Shown: in pieces, positions 50,379-57,860 of the stretch
Layout of the letters: each line of letters begins with the position of its first letter
Position numbering within the stretch: position 1 is the stretch's first letter
Notes under the pieces: generated by a model
What the model was told of the DNA's origin: nothing
Database searches by the model: none
Seen by the model: the letters and a program-made list of their open reading frames with translations, nothing else
Position numbers and translations under genes: made by a program
Source of the DNA: Exiguobacterium sp018617385
GTDB lineage: Bacteria > Bacillota > Bacilli > Exiguobacteriales > Exiguobacteriaceae
Reading direction: 5' to 3'
DNA length: 64,000 bases
Assembly: GCF_018617385.1 (NCBI RefSeq)
Contig: NZ_JACSKA010000004.1
Location: forward strand, 241,297-305,296

Positions 50379-50411
50379 GTTTAGACCTAACAAACATCGT
50401 TAGGTCTAAAC
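50379..50411 (-). other. Hairpin over the arsR stop codon
   Basis: GTTTAGACCTAA-N9-TTAGGTCTAAAC is a perfect 12-base stem that contains the arsR stop codon; a short T run (ATTTTT) follows 4 bp later on the minus strand. It may reduce read-through into the permease. Confidence 0.6.
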
Positions 50412-50716
50412 AAACAACATAATTCTGGAGATAGGAGATGATTGACTTCCTGTTCGTTGATTTGATAATAACTCCACGTGCCTTTTGTTTCTTTCGTGAT
50501 CAAGTTCGCCGTCAACAAAACTTTTAAGTGGTACGACAGTTTGGATTGAGGCATATCAAAGATCTCTGACAAATCAACCACGTTGATTGGGCCGGCACAC
50601 AATTGATTCAGTATGAGCAGACGTTTCTGATCGGCCAACGCTTTGAATTTCGCCTCATAGTGGGCAAACGTATCCTCTAATGGCAAACCATTCAATGTCT
50701 TGGTTGAATCATCCAT
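50387..50716 (-). CDS. ArsR/SmtB-family metal- or metalloid-responsive repressor
   Basis: The 109-residue winged-helix protein has ALADQKRLLILNQL in helix 1-2 and the recognition helix MPQSKLSYHLKVLLTA. Cysteines stand at 40, 100, 101 and 109; the pair in PELCCLF and the last Cys could form a soft-metal or arsenite site at the C-terminus. It would repress its own islet by binding the ATCAA-N6-TTGAT sites and release it on metal. The ribosome site is AGAGGTGAGG. It is the first of three genes. Confidence 0.9.
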   Translation of the reverse strand: MDDSTKTLNGLPLEDTFAHYEAKFKALADQKRLLILNQLCAGPINVVDLSEIFDMPQSKLSYHLKVLLTANLITKETKGTWSYYQINEQEVNHLLSPELCCLFRPNDVC

Positions 50717-50731
50717 AACCTCACCTCTTTC

Positions 50732-50747
50732 ATCAACTTTTATTGAT
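50732..50747. promoter_or_regulatory. ATCAA-N6-TTGAT operator, copy 3
   Basis: ATCAACTTTTATTGAT lies at the predicted transcription start of arsR. Confidence 0.65.
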
Positions 50748-50755
50748 TAATACAA

Positions 50756-50784
50756 GCATACTTTACCCCGCTAAGAATGGCAAT
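50756..50784 (-). promoter_or_regulatory. Sigma-A promoter of arsR
   Basis: On the minus strand TTGCCA is followed after 17 bp by TATGCT. Operator copies 3 and 4 lie on both sides of it. Confidence 0.6.
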
Positions 50785-50790
50785 CTTTAT

Positions 50791-50806
50791 ATCAAAAAAA
50801 ATTGAT
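50791..50806. promoter_or_regulatory. ATCAA-N6-TTGAT operator, copy 4
   Basis: ATCAAAAAAAATTGAT lies upstream of the arsR -35 box and equals copy 2 base for base. Confidence 0.65.
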
Positions 50807-50837
50807 TTATTATTTAAACACGTGCATTTGTTAAAGA

Positions 50838-50887
50838 TCATGTCGAGCAGGCGACAGATTGTCTTGCTCATACCTGCTCGAACATTC
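50838..50887 (-). terminator. Stem-loop after yjbO, probable terminator
   Basis: TGTTCGAGCAGG and CCTGCTCGACA pair over eleven bases with one bulge around a 21-base loop, just after the yjbO stop codon. The T run behind it is short. Confidence 0.5.
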
Positions 50888-50890
50888 ACG

Positions 50891-51754
50891 TTAAACGTTG
50901 AAGAAATCTTCCGGAATCGGCGCCTCAATCTGAATCGTATCCCCTGTCATCGGGTGAATGAATCGCGCAGACGCGCTGTGAAGGGCGTGACGGGGCATAC
51001 GAGCCGTCCCCCCATACATGGAGTCCCCAATGAGCGGATGACCGATATGACGCAAATGCACGCGAATCTGATGGGTCCGTCCCGTCTCGAGTCGAATCGT
51101 CAATAACGAGCCGCTCCCAAACGGCTGACATGCGAGGATGTGCGTGATGGCGTGTTGTCCCTCAGTTGTCACGACTCGCTCCATAATCGAGTTCTCGGCA
51201 CGCCCGATCGGTGCATCAATCGTTTGTGGCGTCACTTCTTCTTCGACCAATGCCTTGTACGTACGTACCAATCCATTCGCTTTCTGAAGTTCACTAAATC
51301 GATGATGGATAAATCCATACTTTGCAAATAAGACGACACCGCTCGTATCGCGATCGAGTCGATTGATCACATGAATCGCAGATGACAAACCGATGCGTTG
51401 ATAATAGCTAAGTACAGCGTTCGCAAGTGTATCGGTCGGATGTAGTCGTGATGGGATCGTGGCAATCCCTGCCGGTTTATCGACCGCCAACAGCATATCG
51501 TCTTCATACAGAATTCGAATCGGTCTTTCCGAAGCGAGCATGTCGAGTGATGGGGATTCGGGCGGGAATCGCACGATCACTTCATCTCCTGGTTCGAGTT
51601 CATGCCTTACGGTGCGGTGCACGCCATTCACTTCAATATCGCCTTCATGCTTCACGAGCGTGAGCATCTTTCGAGAAATGCCCATATCTTGCATTAAAAA
51701 GTCGCGAAGTGGGATGGCTTTCTCCACAACGCGACGAATCGTAAACCCTTGCAT
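50891..51754 (-). CDS. yjbO: RluA-family pseudouridine synthase
   Basis: The 287-residue protein has an S4-like N-terminal part (GISRKMLTLVKHEGDIEVNG) and the catalytic domain with NRLDRDTSGVVLFAK (Asp nucleophile), followed by LETGRTHQIRVHLRHIGHPLIGD. It would make pseudouridine in rRNA or tRNA. The neighbour nadK and the distant relQ, yjbK and spxH show the B. subtilis yjb order, so it is YjbO. It starts 3 bp after the nadK stop codon; the ribosome site lies in the end of nadK. Confidence 0.93.
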   Translation of the reverse strand: MQGFTIRRVVEKAIPLRDFLMQDMGISRKMLTLVKHEGDIEVNGVHRTVRHELEPGDEVIVRFPPESPSLDMLASERPIRILYEDDMLLAVDKPAGIATIPSRLHPTDTLANAVLSYYQRIGLSSAIHVINRLDRDTSGVVLFAKYGFIHHRFSELQKANGLVRTYKALVEEEVTPQTIDAPIGRAENSIMERVVTTEGQHAITHILACQPFGSGSLLTIRLETGRTHQIRVHLRHIGHPLIGDSMYGGTARMPRHALHSASARFIHPMTGDTIQIEAPIPEDFFNV

Positions 51755-51757
51755 TCG

Positions 51758-52555
51758 TTACTTTCCTTCCTCGATGAACGATTCGCGAACTCGGCGCCAG
51801 AATGGGAAGGGCCGGAAACGAGCGAACGTCACTTTTTCTTTTGCGACCGCGCATCGAATCGAGACGACATCCGACCAGGACAACGCTTCCTGATGGTCAA
51901 ACGCCAATTCAAATTCGGTTTTCGTGTGCGGCTTGATTTTCACTTGATGGTGTTTTGGTAAGAGAAGCGGTGCGCCGATCGTTCGATACACTAGGTTGTT
52001 GATCGAAGCCATCTCGGTCACTTGAATGGCTTCGATCGATGGGTGAACGATCGCTCCACCGAGTGCCTTGTTATAGGCGGTCGAACCCGATGGTGTCGAA
52101 ATACATAACCCATCTCCACGGAACGTTTCAAAGTAATCGTCTCGAATCGATAAATCACAGACGAGCGTTCGCTTGTAGTTCTTAATCGTACAGTCATTCA
52201 TCGCCAATCGACGATCGGTCTCTCCGTTCTCATAGTCAATGAGCACTTCAACGAGCGGATAGGAGACCGGCTCGAACGATTCACTCGTGATCATCTCCGT
52301 CAGTTCATCCAACTCATCCGGCTGCCAATCGGCATAAAAGCCGAGATGCCCGGTATGAATCCCGACAAGGAGCGTTTCATCGAGTCGGTCGATGTATTTA
52401 TGAAACGCTTGTAACATCGTCCCGTCCCCTCCGACCGATACTACGATTCGGGGCTGTTCCGATAATGTATGTCCGGCGGCTTGAAGTTTTTCAGTCAGTT
52501 CCTGGGCGATTTCCGCTGATCGCGTATCTCCCCTCGATACAATCGCAAACTGCAT
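51758..52555 (-). CDS. nadK: NAD kinase
   Basis: NAD kinase phosphorylates NAD+ to NADP+. The 265-residue protein has the GGDGTMLQAFH motif, the substrate run TPSGSTAYNKALGGAIVHP and the C-terminal strand domain. It matches YjbN/PpnKA. It lies 12 bp downstream of relQ and is tightly followed by yjbO; the three genes form one unit in the same order as in B. subtilis. NADE at 37146 supplies its substrate. Confidence 0.96.
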   Translation of the reverse strand: MQFAIVSRGDTRSAEIAQELTEKLQAAGHTLSEQPRIVVSVGGDGTMLQAFHKYIDRLDETLLVGIHTGHLGFYADWQPDELDELTEMITSESFEPVSYPLVEVLIDYENGETDRRLAMNDCTIKNYKRTLVCDLSIRDDYFETFRGDGLCISTPSGSTAYNKALGGAIVHPSIEAIQVTEMASINNLVYRTIGAPLLLPKHHQVKIKPHTKTEFELAFDHQEALSWSDVVSIRCAVAKEKVTFARFRPFPFWRRVRESFIEEGK

Positions 52556-52567
52556 ATCGGTTTCCCC

Positions 52568-53212
52568 CTAGTCTTCATCCGTTTTCACGTTCATCTCTTT
52601 ATCCCGAAACACTTGCTGGGCGTCCTGAATTTCAACGCGGAGTTGGCTCATCTCGGCATCGAGTAAAAAGGCCGCCTCGGCTGCACGTCTCAACCGTTCC
52701 TGCACTTCAAGAGGCATGTCGCCATCATATTTATAATTCAATGAATGCTCGATCGTGGCCCAGAAATTCATCGCAAGCGTGCGGATTTGCACTTCCACGA
52801 GCGTCGGGATTTCACCGTGAATCGTTTGGACCGGGTACTCGATGATGACATGATACGATCGATAACCCGAATCTTTCTGATGGGTAATATAATTCCGTTC
52901 TTCCACTATTTTAAAATCTGTTCGACGATGTAGCAAATCCAAGACGTGAACGATATCATCGACAAATTGGCACATGATTCGTAATCCCGCTATATCTTGC
53001 ATATCCGTCGCCAATTCATGGTCAGCGATATTCTTTCGTTTCGCTTTCTCAAGAATGCTCCCGACCGGCTTCACTCGACCTGTGACAAATTCAATCGGAG
53101 AATGGTCATTTTGGGATTTGAACTGCTTACGAACGGCTTTCAATTTGACTTTCAACTCGTCTACCGCAATTTGATACGGCACTAAAAACTGATCCCAGTT
53201 CACTGATTGCAT
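52568..53212 (-). CDS. relQ: Small alarmone synthetase RelQ (YjbM)
   Basis: The 214-residue protein has a single (p)ppGpp synthetase domain without hydrolase. The motifs GRVKPVGSILEKAKRK, DIAGLRIMCQFVDDI, DYIT-type RNYITHQKDSGYRSYHVI and EVQIRTLAMNFWATIEHSLNYK fit YjbM/SasB. It makes ppGpp or pppGpp (and pGpp) from GTP or GDP with ATP; allosteric activation by pppGpp is known for the family. It is the first gene of the relQ-nadK-yjbO unit; yjbK diverges from it. Confidence 0.95.
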   Translation of the reverse strand: MQSVNWDQFLVPYQIAVDELKVKLKAVRKQFKSQNDHSPIEFVTGRVKPVGSILEKAKRKNIADHELATDMQDIAGLRIMCQFVDDIVHVLDLLHRRTDFKIVEERNYITHQKDSGYRSYHVIIEYPVQTIHGEIPTLVEVQIRTLAMNFWATIEHSLNYKYDGDMPLEVQERLRRAAEAAFLLDAEMSQLRVEIQDAQQVFRDKEMNVKTDED

Positions 53213-53321
53213 ACGCTGTCACCACTTTCGTTCTTTTCCGGAAAAAACGCGTCCTTTCCGTATGTATCCGTTTGTATGGTATCATAAACGAACAATTGTT
53301 CATAGAATGGAGCGATGATTC

Positions 53322-53903
53322 ATGACCCAAGAAGTGGAAATTGAATTTAAATCAATGTTGACGAAAGACGAATATGAGACACTCCTACGTGCCTATCAGC
53401 TTGATGATCAGGTTCGTTGGCAAGCGAATGACTATTTCGATACCCCTTCCTTTCAGCTAAAAGCGAACGGGGCGGCACTTCGGATTCGCGAGAAGAAACA
53501 AGGTCAAGTGCTGACGTTGAAGCAACCTAACGAGGTCGGATTGCTTGAGACACATGCCACAATTACAGAAGATGAGGCTGAGGATCTGTTTAAGTACGGT
53601 ATCATTCATGACGAGCAAATGAAGCGGGCACTGGCCCCGTTCCAGCTGAATGCACCGCTCGAACATCTCGGTCGACTCGAGACGAATCGGGCAGAGTTAC
53701 AGATAGAAGACGGTCTACTCGTTTTGGACGAAAGCCATTATTTGGAGACGAGCGACTATGAAATAGAATTTGAAGTGACGAATGAAGAAGAGGGAAAACG
53801 TGCGTTCGAAGGACTTCTTGCAAAACACGGTCTCCCCTATCGTCCCGCCAAAAATAAAATCGTCCGATTCATGGAATTGAAAATGAGTCGGTTGGAAGGT
53901 TGA
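53322..53903 (+). CDS. yjbK: CYTH domain protein (YjbK-like)
   Basis: The 193-residue protein is a CYTH (triphosphate tunnel) enzyme; EIEFKSMLTKDEYETL with the ExExK start (E6-x-E8-x-K10), ANDYFDTPSFQLKANGAALRIREK and the basic-acidic strand pattern make the tunnel. Such enzymes hydrolyse triphosphates (inorganic, thiamine or nucleoside). The divergent relQ neighbour makes a role in nucleotide metabolism possible, but the substrate is unknown. The ATG follows GGAGCGATG. Confidence 0.9.
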   Translation: MTQEVEIEFKSMLTKDEYETLLRAYQLDDQVRWQANDYFDTPSFQLKANGAALRIREKKQGQVLTLKQPNEVGLLETHATITEDEAEDLFKYGIIHDEQMKRALAPFQLNAPLEHLGRLETNRAELQIEDGLLVLDESHYLETSDYEIEFEVTNEEEGKRAFEGLLAKHGLPYRPAKNKIVRFMELKMSRLEG

Positions 53904-53989
53904 GCAGATACATTGCCAACCTTTTTTTTTCGTTGCTACAATGAGTTTACAAAGTTAAATGAGTTTTTTGACGAGAGGAGGCGACACAA

Positions 53990-54763
53990 ATGGAACTTGA
54001 ACAATGTAATGGGTCATCCTGTTCACTGGAAGAAACTCCTATTCAAGTAACGTATAAGCCATTGGAGTTATTCTATTTCATGGACATCTCAAGTCCTGAG
54101 AACTTTCACGTGATGACACTGATCAAAAAGTTAGAGATTGAATACGGACATGTGATTCGTTTTCGAATGGTCTCTACCGTTCCTAGCTGTGTTGGCGGAT
54201 GTCAGGAAGAAGTTCGCCTTCTCACCATGATCAAAGCGCTGGAATTGCAAGGGAAACGTCATGCGATGCGCTTTTTGCGTCATTTGCATGTGAATGATCT
54301 ATTCTCTGGTGAACAACTTGGTTCAATCGATTTATGGGAAATCGCACGTTCTTTCGAAGAGTATGGCCTTGATTTAAGTGAACTTGAAGCCGATCTTCAA
54401 TCGAACCAGCTCTTGAATGCATTAGCTGTCGACCATCAAGTGTTGAAAGATTGGGAGATTGAGTCATTGCCCGCACTCACATTCGTGACGCGCGATGAAG
54501 CATTGAAGATTGAAGGGGTATATCCGTACGATGTCTATCAATCGGTCATGACTGAATTGTTAGGTTATGCACCGAGCCGTACGACCGATTGGGATGTAGC
54601 CAAAGTGTTGGCACGCTATGATGCGTCGACCATCACAGAGCTATCATACATTCTAGACTTGGAGAAGACAGTGATTGAACGCGAATTGAAGAAGCTCTCC
54701 CTACAACAGCGTTGCCGTCCTGTGCCAGGATGTAGCGGTGAAGCGTGGGCTCAAACGAAATAA
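53990..54763 (+). CDS. spxH: Spx adaptor SpxH (YjbH) homologue lacking the CxxC motif
   Basis: SpxH brings Spx to ClpXP for degradation. This 257-residue protein keeps the thioredoxin-like fold around LELFYFMDISSPENFHVM, the helical insertion and the winged C-terminal part (YDVYQSVMTELLGYAPS, DLEKTVIERELKKLSL), but the first motif, CPECW in Bacillus, reads SSPENF: both catalytic Cys are gone. Instead there is an N-terminal CNGSSC (6-11), a pair CVGGC (62-66 region) and CRPVPGC near the end, which could bind zinc. The gene is followed by a hairpin that it shares with the RoxS sRNA on the other strand. The Spx gene itself is at 62344. Confidence 0.88.
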   Translation: MELEQCNGSSCSLEETPIQVTYKPLELFYFMDISSPENFHVMTLIKKLEIEYGHVIRFRMVSTVPSCVGGCQEEVRLLTMIKALELQGKRHAMRFLRHLHVNDLFSGEQLGSIDLWEIARSFEEYGLDLSELEADLQSNQLLNALAVDHQVLKDWEIESLPALTFVTRDEALKIEGVYPYDVYQSVMTELLGYAPSRTTDWDVAKVLARYDASTITELSYILDLEKTVIERELKKLSLQQRCRPVPGCSGEAWAQTK

Positions 54764-54799
54764 AAAAGAACCCCATGGCCGGGGAGCCATGGGGTTTTT
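54761..54799. terminator. Bidirectional terminator shared by spxH and RoxS
   Basis: AACCCCATGGC/GCCATGGGGTT is a perfect 11-base stem. T5 on the plus strand serves spxH; TTCTTTTTT on the minus strand ends RoxS. Confidence 0.88.
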
Positions 54800-54903
54800 G
54801 ACGTCTCAAGCGGGGACAAGAGACATCGAACCTTGAGGCCCGGGGAAGGCCTACAAGATGGGAGAAAGTTTACGGTCAATAAAGGGGTTTGTGATTGATT
54901 TCA
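54764..54903 (-). ncRNA. roxS: Small regulatory RNA RoxS/RsaE
   Basis: A transcript of about 140 nt is predicted on the minus strand, from about 54903 to the hairpin at 54769-54796. The 5' part reads GAAATCAATCACAAACCCCT, then TTTCTCCCATC and TTCCCCG: the order GAAAT-AATCACA...ACCCCTTT...TTTCTCCCATC equals RsaE of Staphylococcus and RoxS of Bacillus, including the C-rich sites that bind ribosome sites of target mRNAs. It lies between spxH and pepF, as in relatives. RoxS/RsaE represses TCA-cycle and one-carbon genes and is made on nitric oxide or low NAD+/NADH. The last bases overlap the spxH stop codon. Confidence 0.85.
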
Positions 54904-54909
54904 CACTTA

Positions 54910-54938
54910 TAATATACCTAGTACAGAATCACCTGACA
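54910..54938 (-). promoter_or_regulatory. Sigma-A promoter of RoxS
   Basis: On the minus strand TTGTCA (54938-54933) and TATATT (54915-54910) are each one base from consensus and are 17 bp apart. Confidence 0.75.
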
Positions 54939-54942
54939 ACCT

Positions 54943-54962
54943 CTTTGTGCATATTGTCACAT
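54943..54962. promoter_or_regulatory. TTGTG-N8-CACA palindrome upstream of the RoxS promoter
   Basis: TTGTGCATATTGTCACATA fits Rex (TTGTG-N8-CACAA, one end base off) and also Fnr (TGTGA-N6-TCACA, one mismatch). It lies about 49 bp upstream of the predicted RoxS start and 6 bp before the -35 box. Rex and ResD are the known regulators of B. subtilis roxS. Confidence 0.6.
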
Positions 54963-54967
54963 ATTGT

Positions 54968-56770
54968 TCACGAGAACAATAATGATTCCATTTCATCAAG
55001 AACTGCCTCGAACTGATCGAGCGCCTTCAATACCGGCTCCTTCGTCGTCATATCGACACCAGCCGCCTTCAGCACCTCAATCGGATAGTCACTAGAACCC
55101 GCCTTCAAGAAGTTATCGATATAACGACGTACGGCTGGCTCCCCTTCTTCCATGATCTGTTGTGACAGTGCAGCAGATGCCGAAATCCCTGTCGCATATT
55201 GATAGACGTAGTAGTTGTAATAGAAGTGTGGGATGCGCGCCCACTCATATGAAATCTCTTCATCGATGACAATCTCGTCTCCGAAATAGCGTTTGTTCAA
55301 CTCGAGGTACGTTTCATTTAAGTACTCCGGAGTGAGCGATACGCCTTCTTGAGCAGCTTGATGAATCATGTGTTCGAATTCAGCGAACATCGTTTGACGG
55401 AACAATGTTCCACGGAACGTTTCAAGCTGATTGTTCAGCAAGTAGAGACGCTCCTCTTTCGCTGTTCTCGTTTTCAACAAATGGTCGTTTAACAAAGCTT
55501 CGTTCGTCGTCGATGCCACTTCTGCAACGAAGATTGAGTAATCGCCATACGGATATGGTTGCGATGTGCGTGTGTAATGACTATGCACCGAGTGTCCGAA
55601 CTCGTGCGCGAGCGTGAACAAGTTATTGACGTTATCTTGCCAGTTCATGAGGATGAACGGTTGCGTATCGTACGCTCCTGAAGAGTAAGCTCCGCTACGC
55701 TTACCACGCGTCTCTCGCACGTCGACCCAACGCGATTCGAGACCGTCTTTGACGATTTGGACGTACTCTTCTCCGAGTGGTGCCAAACCATCTACCATCC
55801 ATTGTTTCGCTTCCTCATATGACACTTTCATCTCGACATCTTTGACGAGCGGTGTGTAGAGGTCATACATATGCAACTCATCTAAGCCGAGCGCTCGCTT
55901 ACGTAACGCGACATAACGATGTAACAAGTCGAGTCGTTCGTTCACTGCTTCTACGAGGCCGTCGTATACAGACTCCGGAATCGCATTATGGTGGAGTGCG
56001 GATTGTCTTGCACTTTCAAACTTACGCACAGTCGCATAGAAGTTATCTTTCTTCACACTTCCTGACAATGTTGAGGCGAACGTATTCAAATATTGCGCGT
56101 ACGTCCCGTACATCGCTTTAAATGCCCCTTCGCGAACGCTTCGGTCAGCCGATTCAAGGAACGTGATATATCGACCGTGCGTCAACTCGACTTCTTCCCC
56201 TTTTTCATTTTTCACTTTCGGGAATTTCAAGTCCGCGTTGTTGAGCATACCGAACGTCGAGCTCGATTGACCGAGCACATCTCCCGCTTGTGCCAAAATG
56301 GCTTCTTCTGCCTCTGTCAATACGTGCGGACGCTCAAGTGCCAACTCATCGAATGCATGACGATAAACGCGAAGTGACTCATTCTGCTCCATGAAGGCTT
56401 CAATCTGATTCTCATCAATCGAAAGCAACTCAGGTGTCATAAACGCGAGTTGCGCTGAAACTTGAGAAGCAAGTGAGCCGGCACGATCATTCAATGCTTG
56501 ATAATGGCTATTCGCCGTGTCTTCGTCATAGCGCATATGCGCATACGTATATAGCTTATGTAACTGACGTGAGAGATCGTCCCGAAGTTGCAACGCTTCG
56601 TATAACGTTTCCGCCGACTCTCCAAGGCGTCCTTTAAATCCAATCAATGCCGGTACTTTCTCTTTTAACGCTTGAAAATCCGATTCCCAAGCCTCGTCAT
56701 TGCTGTAGATGGTCTCTAAGTTCCACGTTTCTTCCACTGGAACTTGTTGTCTAGTCAATACCTCTGACAT
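54968..56770 (-). CDS. pepF: Oligoendopeptidase F
   Basis: PepF is a cytoplasmic M3-family zinc peptidase that cuts peptides of roughly 7-17 residues. The 600-residue chain is typical; the zinc motif is in LAHEFGHSVHSH (about residue 387), with the third ligand Glu in FVAEVASTTNEAL. It lies in the yjbG position, between spxH/RoxS and coiA. A ribosome site AAAAGGAAG is present. The RoxS promoter begins right after its stop codon. Confidence 0.96.
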   Translation of the reverse strand: MSEVLTRQQVPVEETWNLETIYSNDEAWESDFQALKEKVPALIGFKGRLGESAETLYEALQLRDDLSRQLHKLYTYAHMRYDEDTANSHYQALNDRAGSLASQVSAQLAFMTPELLSIDENQIEAFMEQNESLRVYRHAFDELALERPHVLTEAEEAILAQAGDVLGQSSSTFGMLNNADLKFPKVKNEKGEEVELTHGRYITFLESADRSVREGAFKAMYGTYAQYLNTFASTLSGSVKKDNFYATVRKFESARQSALHHNAIPESVYDGLVEAVNERLDLLHRYVALRKRALGLDELHMYDLYTPLVKDVEMKVSYEEAKQWMVDGLAPLGEEYVQIVKDGLESRWVDVRETRGKRSGAYSSGAYDTQPFILMNWQDNVNNLFTLAHEFGHSVHSHYTRTSQPYPYGDYSIFVAEVASTTNEALLNDHLLKTRTAKEERLYLLNNQLETFRGTLFRQTMFAEFEHMIHQAAQEGVSLTPEYLNETYLELNKRYFGDEIVIDEEISYEWARIPHFYYNYYVYQYATGISASAALSQQIMEEGEPAVRRYIDNFLKAGSSDYPIEVLKAAGVDMTTKEPVLKALDQFEAVLDEMESLLFS

Positions 56771-56792
56771 ACGTCCACTTCCTTTTCGATGA

Positions 56793-57848
56793 TTAAGTCG
56801 ATTGTAAGATCAATCGCTGAAGTCCTTGAAACAAACGTGTATCGTGATGTCTGGCCTCCTCGTAATGCTTTGGATGCGGCCATGACTTGACATCACAGGA
56901 TAGACGACTCGCATTCAAGAGTTGTTTCCATTGTACATGAAATGACTGGGAAAAGTCGCTTGTCGGTGTCACCCCAAATTGTCGACACGTTTTTTGAATA
57001 CTCCATTCCACGGAATCGTGCGGTGACTCGTAGCGATTCAAATAATGCACGGTTTGAAAATCAATCGGATGCACACGAATTCCCCAAAGCGATGATAGCG
57101 GAAGGTAACAGGCGGTCGGTAATAATGCGGGTAACAGACCAAGTGGATAGAGCCGATTCAATATGAGCCGTCGATTTAACGGAGATGGATAAAGAGGCGA
57201 CATCCGTTTACGACGAATCATCTCTGTCCATTCAAAAGCATCGAACCGGTAGTAAGCTTCGTACGGTGACGTGTTCACGGAAGATGAGATTTCCCAGCTT
57301 CCGATTCCGTACTTAATCGAAATCGGAAATCCATTGAAGCGTAACAATCTCCCATTTCTCACCGTCAACAACCGATGTCTCTGAAACAGTTCTAGACGCA
57401 TCCATGGTTGAAACGATTGATTGCTTCTCAAATCGAGACCGCTCGCAATCCAAATGACATCAAGCCCCGCTCGTCGATAATCAATCGTTCGCTCGGCGTA
57501 TTCTTCCGGTCGCAAGGGAGATGCTTGAATTTCGAACACGGTGTGCTGCCCGTCCATGTTCGTGAGTACGTCAGCCCGACGATTCTTAATCGTCACCTCT
57601 TGCTCGACTGGATAGCCTTTCTCTTGAAGCCACTGGCACACCGCCCATTTATCCTGATGGTGCGTGACCGATTCAGCCCTCCCACAGGTGTGGATATGCG
57701 CAAAATGTAGCCGTCGCTTCACACCTTGCTTCACAATCAATACTTCCTGACAAGTCGGACATCGAAAAGGAGCAAGTTGCTCTGCTTGCATCCGATTTAA
57801 TGTAAAGGAATCAATGATATCCCCTTCCCGATCGATTGCAAACCGCAT
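56793..57848 (-). CDS. coiA: Competence protein CoiA-like
   Basis: The 351-residue protein has an N-terminal Cys-rich region (RCPTCQEVLIVKQG, LHFAHIHTCGRAE) and a nuclease-like core with RRADVLTNMDGQHTVFEIQASPL and YAERTIDYRRAGLDVIWIAS, as in CoiA. In Streptococcus and Bacillus CoiA is needed for processing or recombining incoming DNA after uptake. Its position beside pepF and mecA equals yjbF. A ribosome site AGGGAGG lies upstream. The C-terminal half is divergent, so the call rests on the core and place. Confidence 0.87.
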   Translation of the reverse strand: MRFAIDREGDIIDSFTLNRMQAEQLAPFRCPTCQEVLIVKQGVKRRLHFAHIHTCGRAESVTHHQDKWAVCQWLQEKGYPVEQEVTIKNRRADVLTNMDGQHTVFEIQASPLRPEEYAERTIDYRRAGLDVIWIASGLDLRSNQSFQPWMRLELFQRHRLLTVRNGRLLRFNGFPISIKYGIGSWEISSSVNTSPYEAYYRFDAFEWTEMIRRKRMSPLYPSPLNRRLILNRLYPLGLLPALLPTACYLPLSSLWGIRVHPIDFQTVHYLNRYESPHDSVEWSIQKTCRQFGVTPTSDFSQSFHVQWKQLLNASRLSCDVKSWPHPKHYEEARHHDTRLFQGLQRLILQST

Positions 57849-57860
57849 CTTGCTCCCTCC

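Noticed and set aside
54803..54903. Reading the GC-rich gap after spxH as a riboswitch or plain spacer
   Set aside because: The minus strand matches RoxS/RsaE with promoter and terminator, which explains the sequence better.
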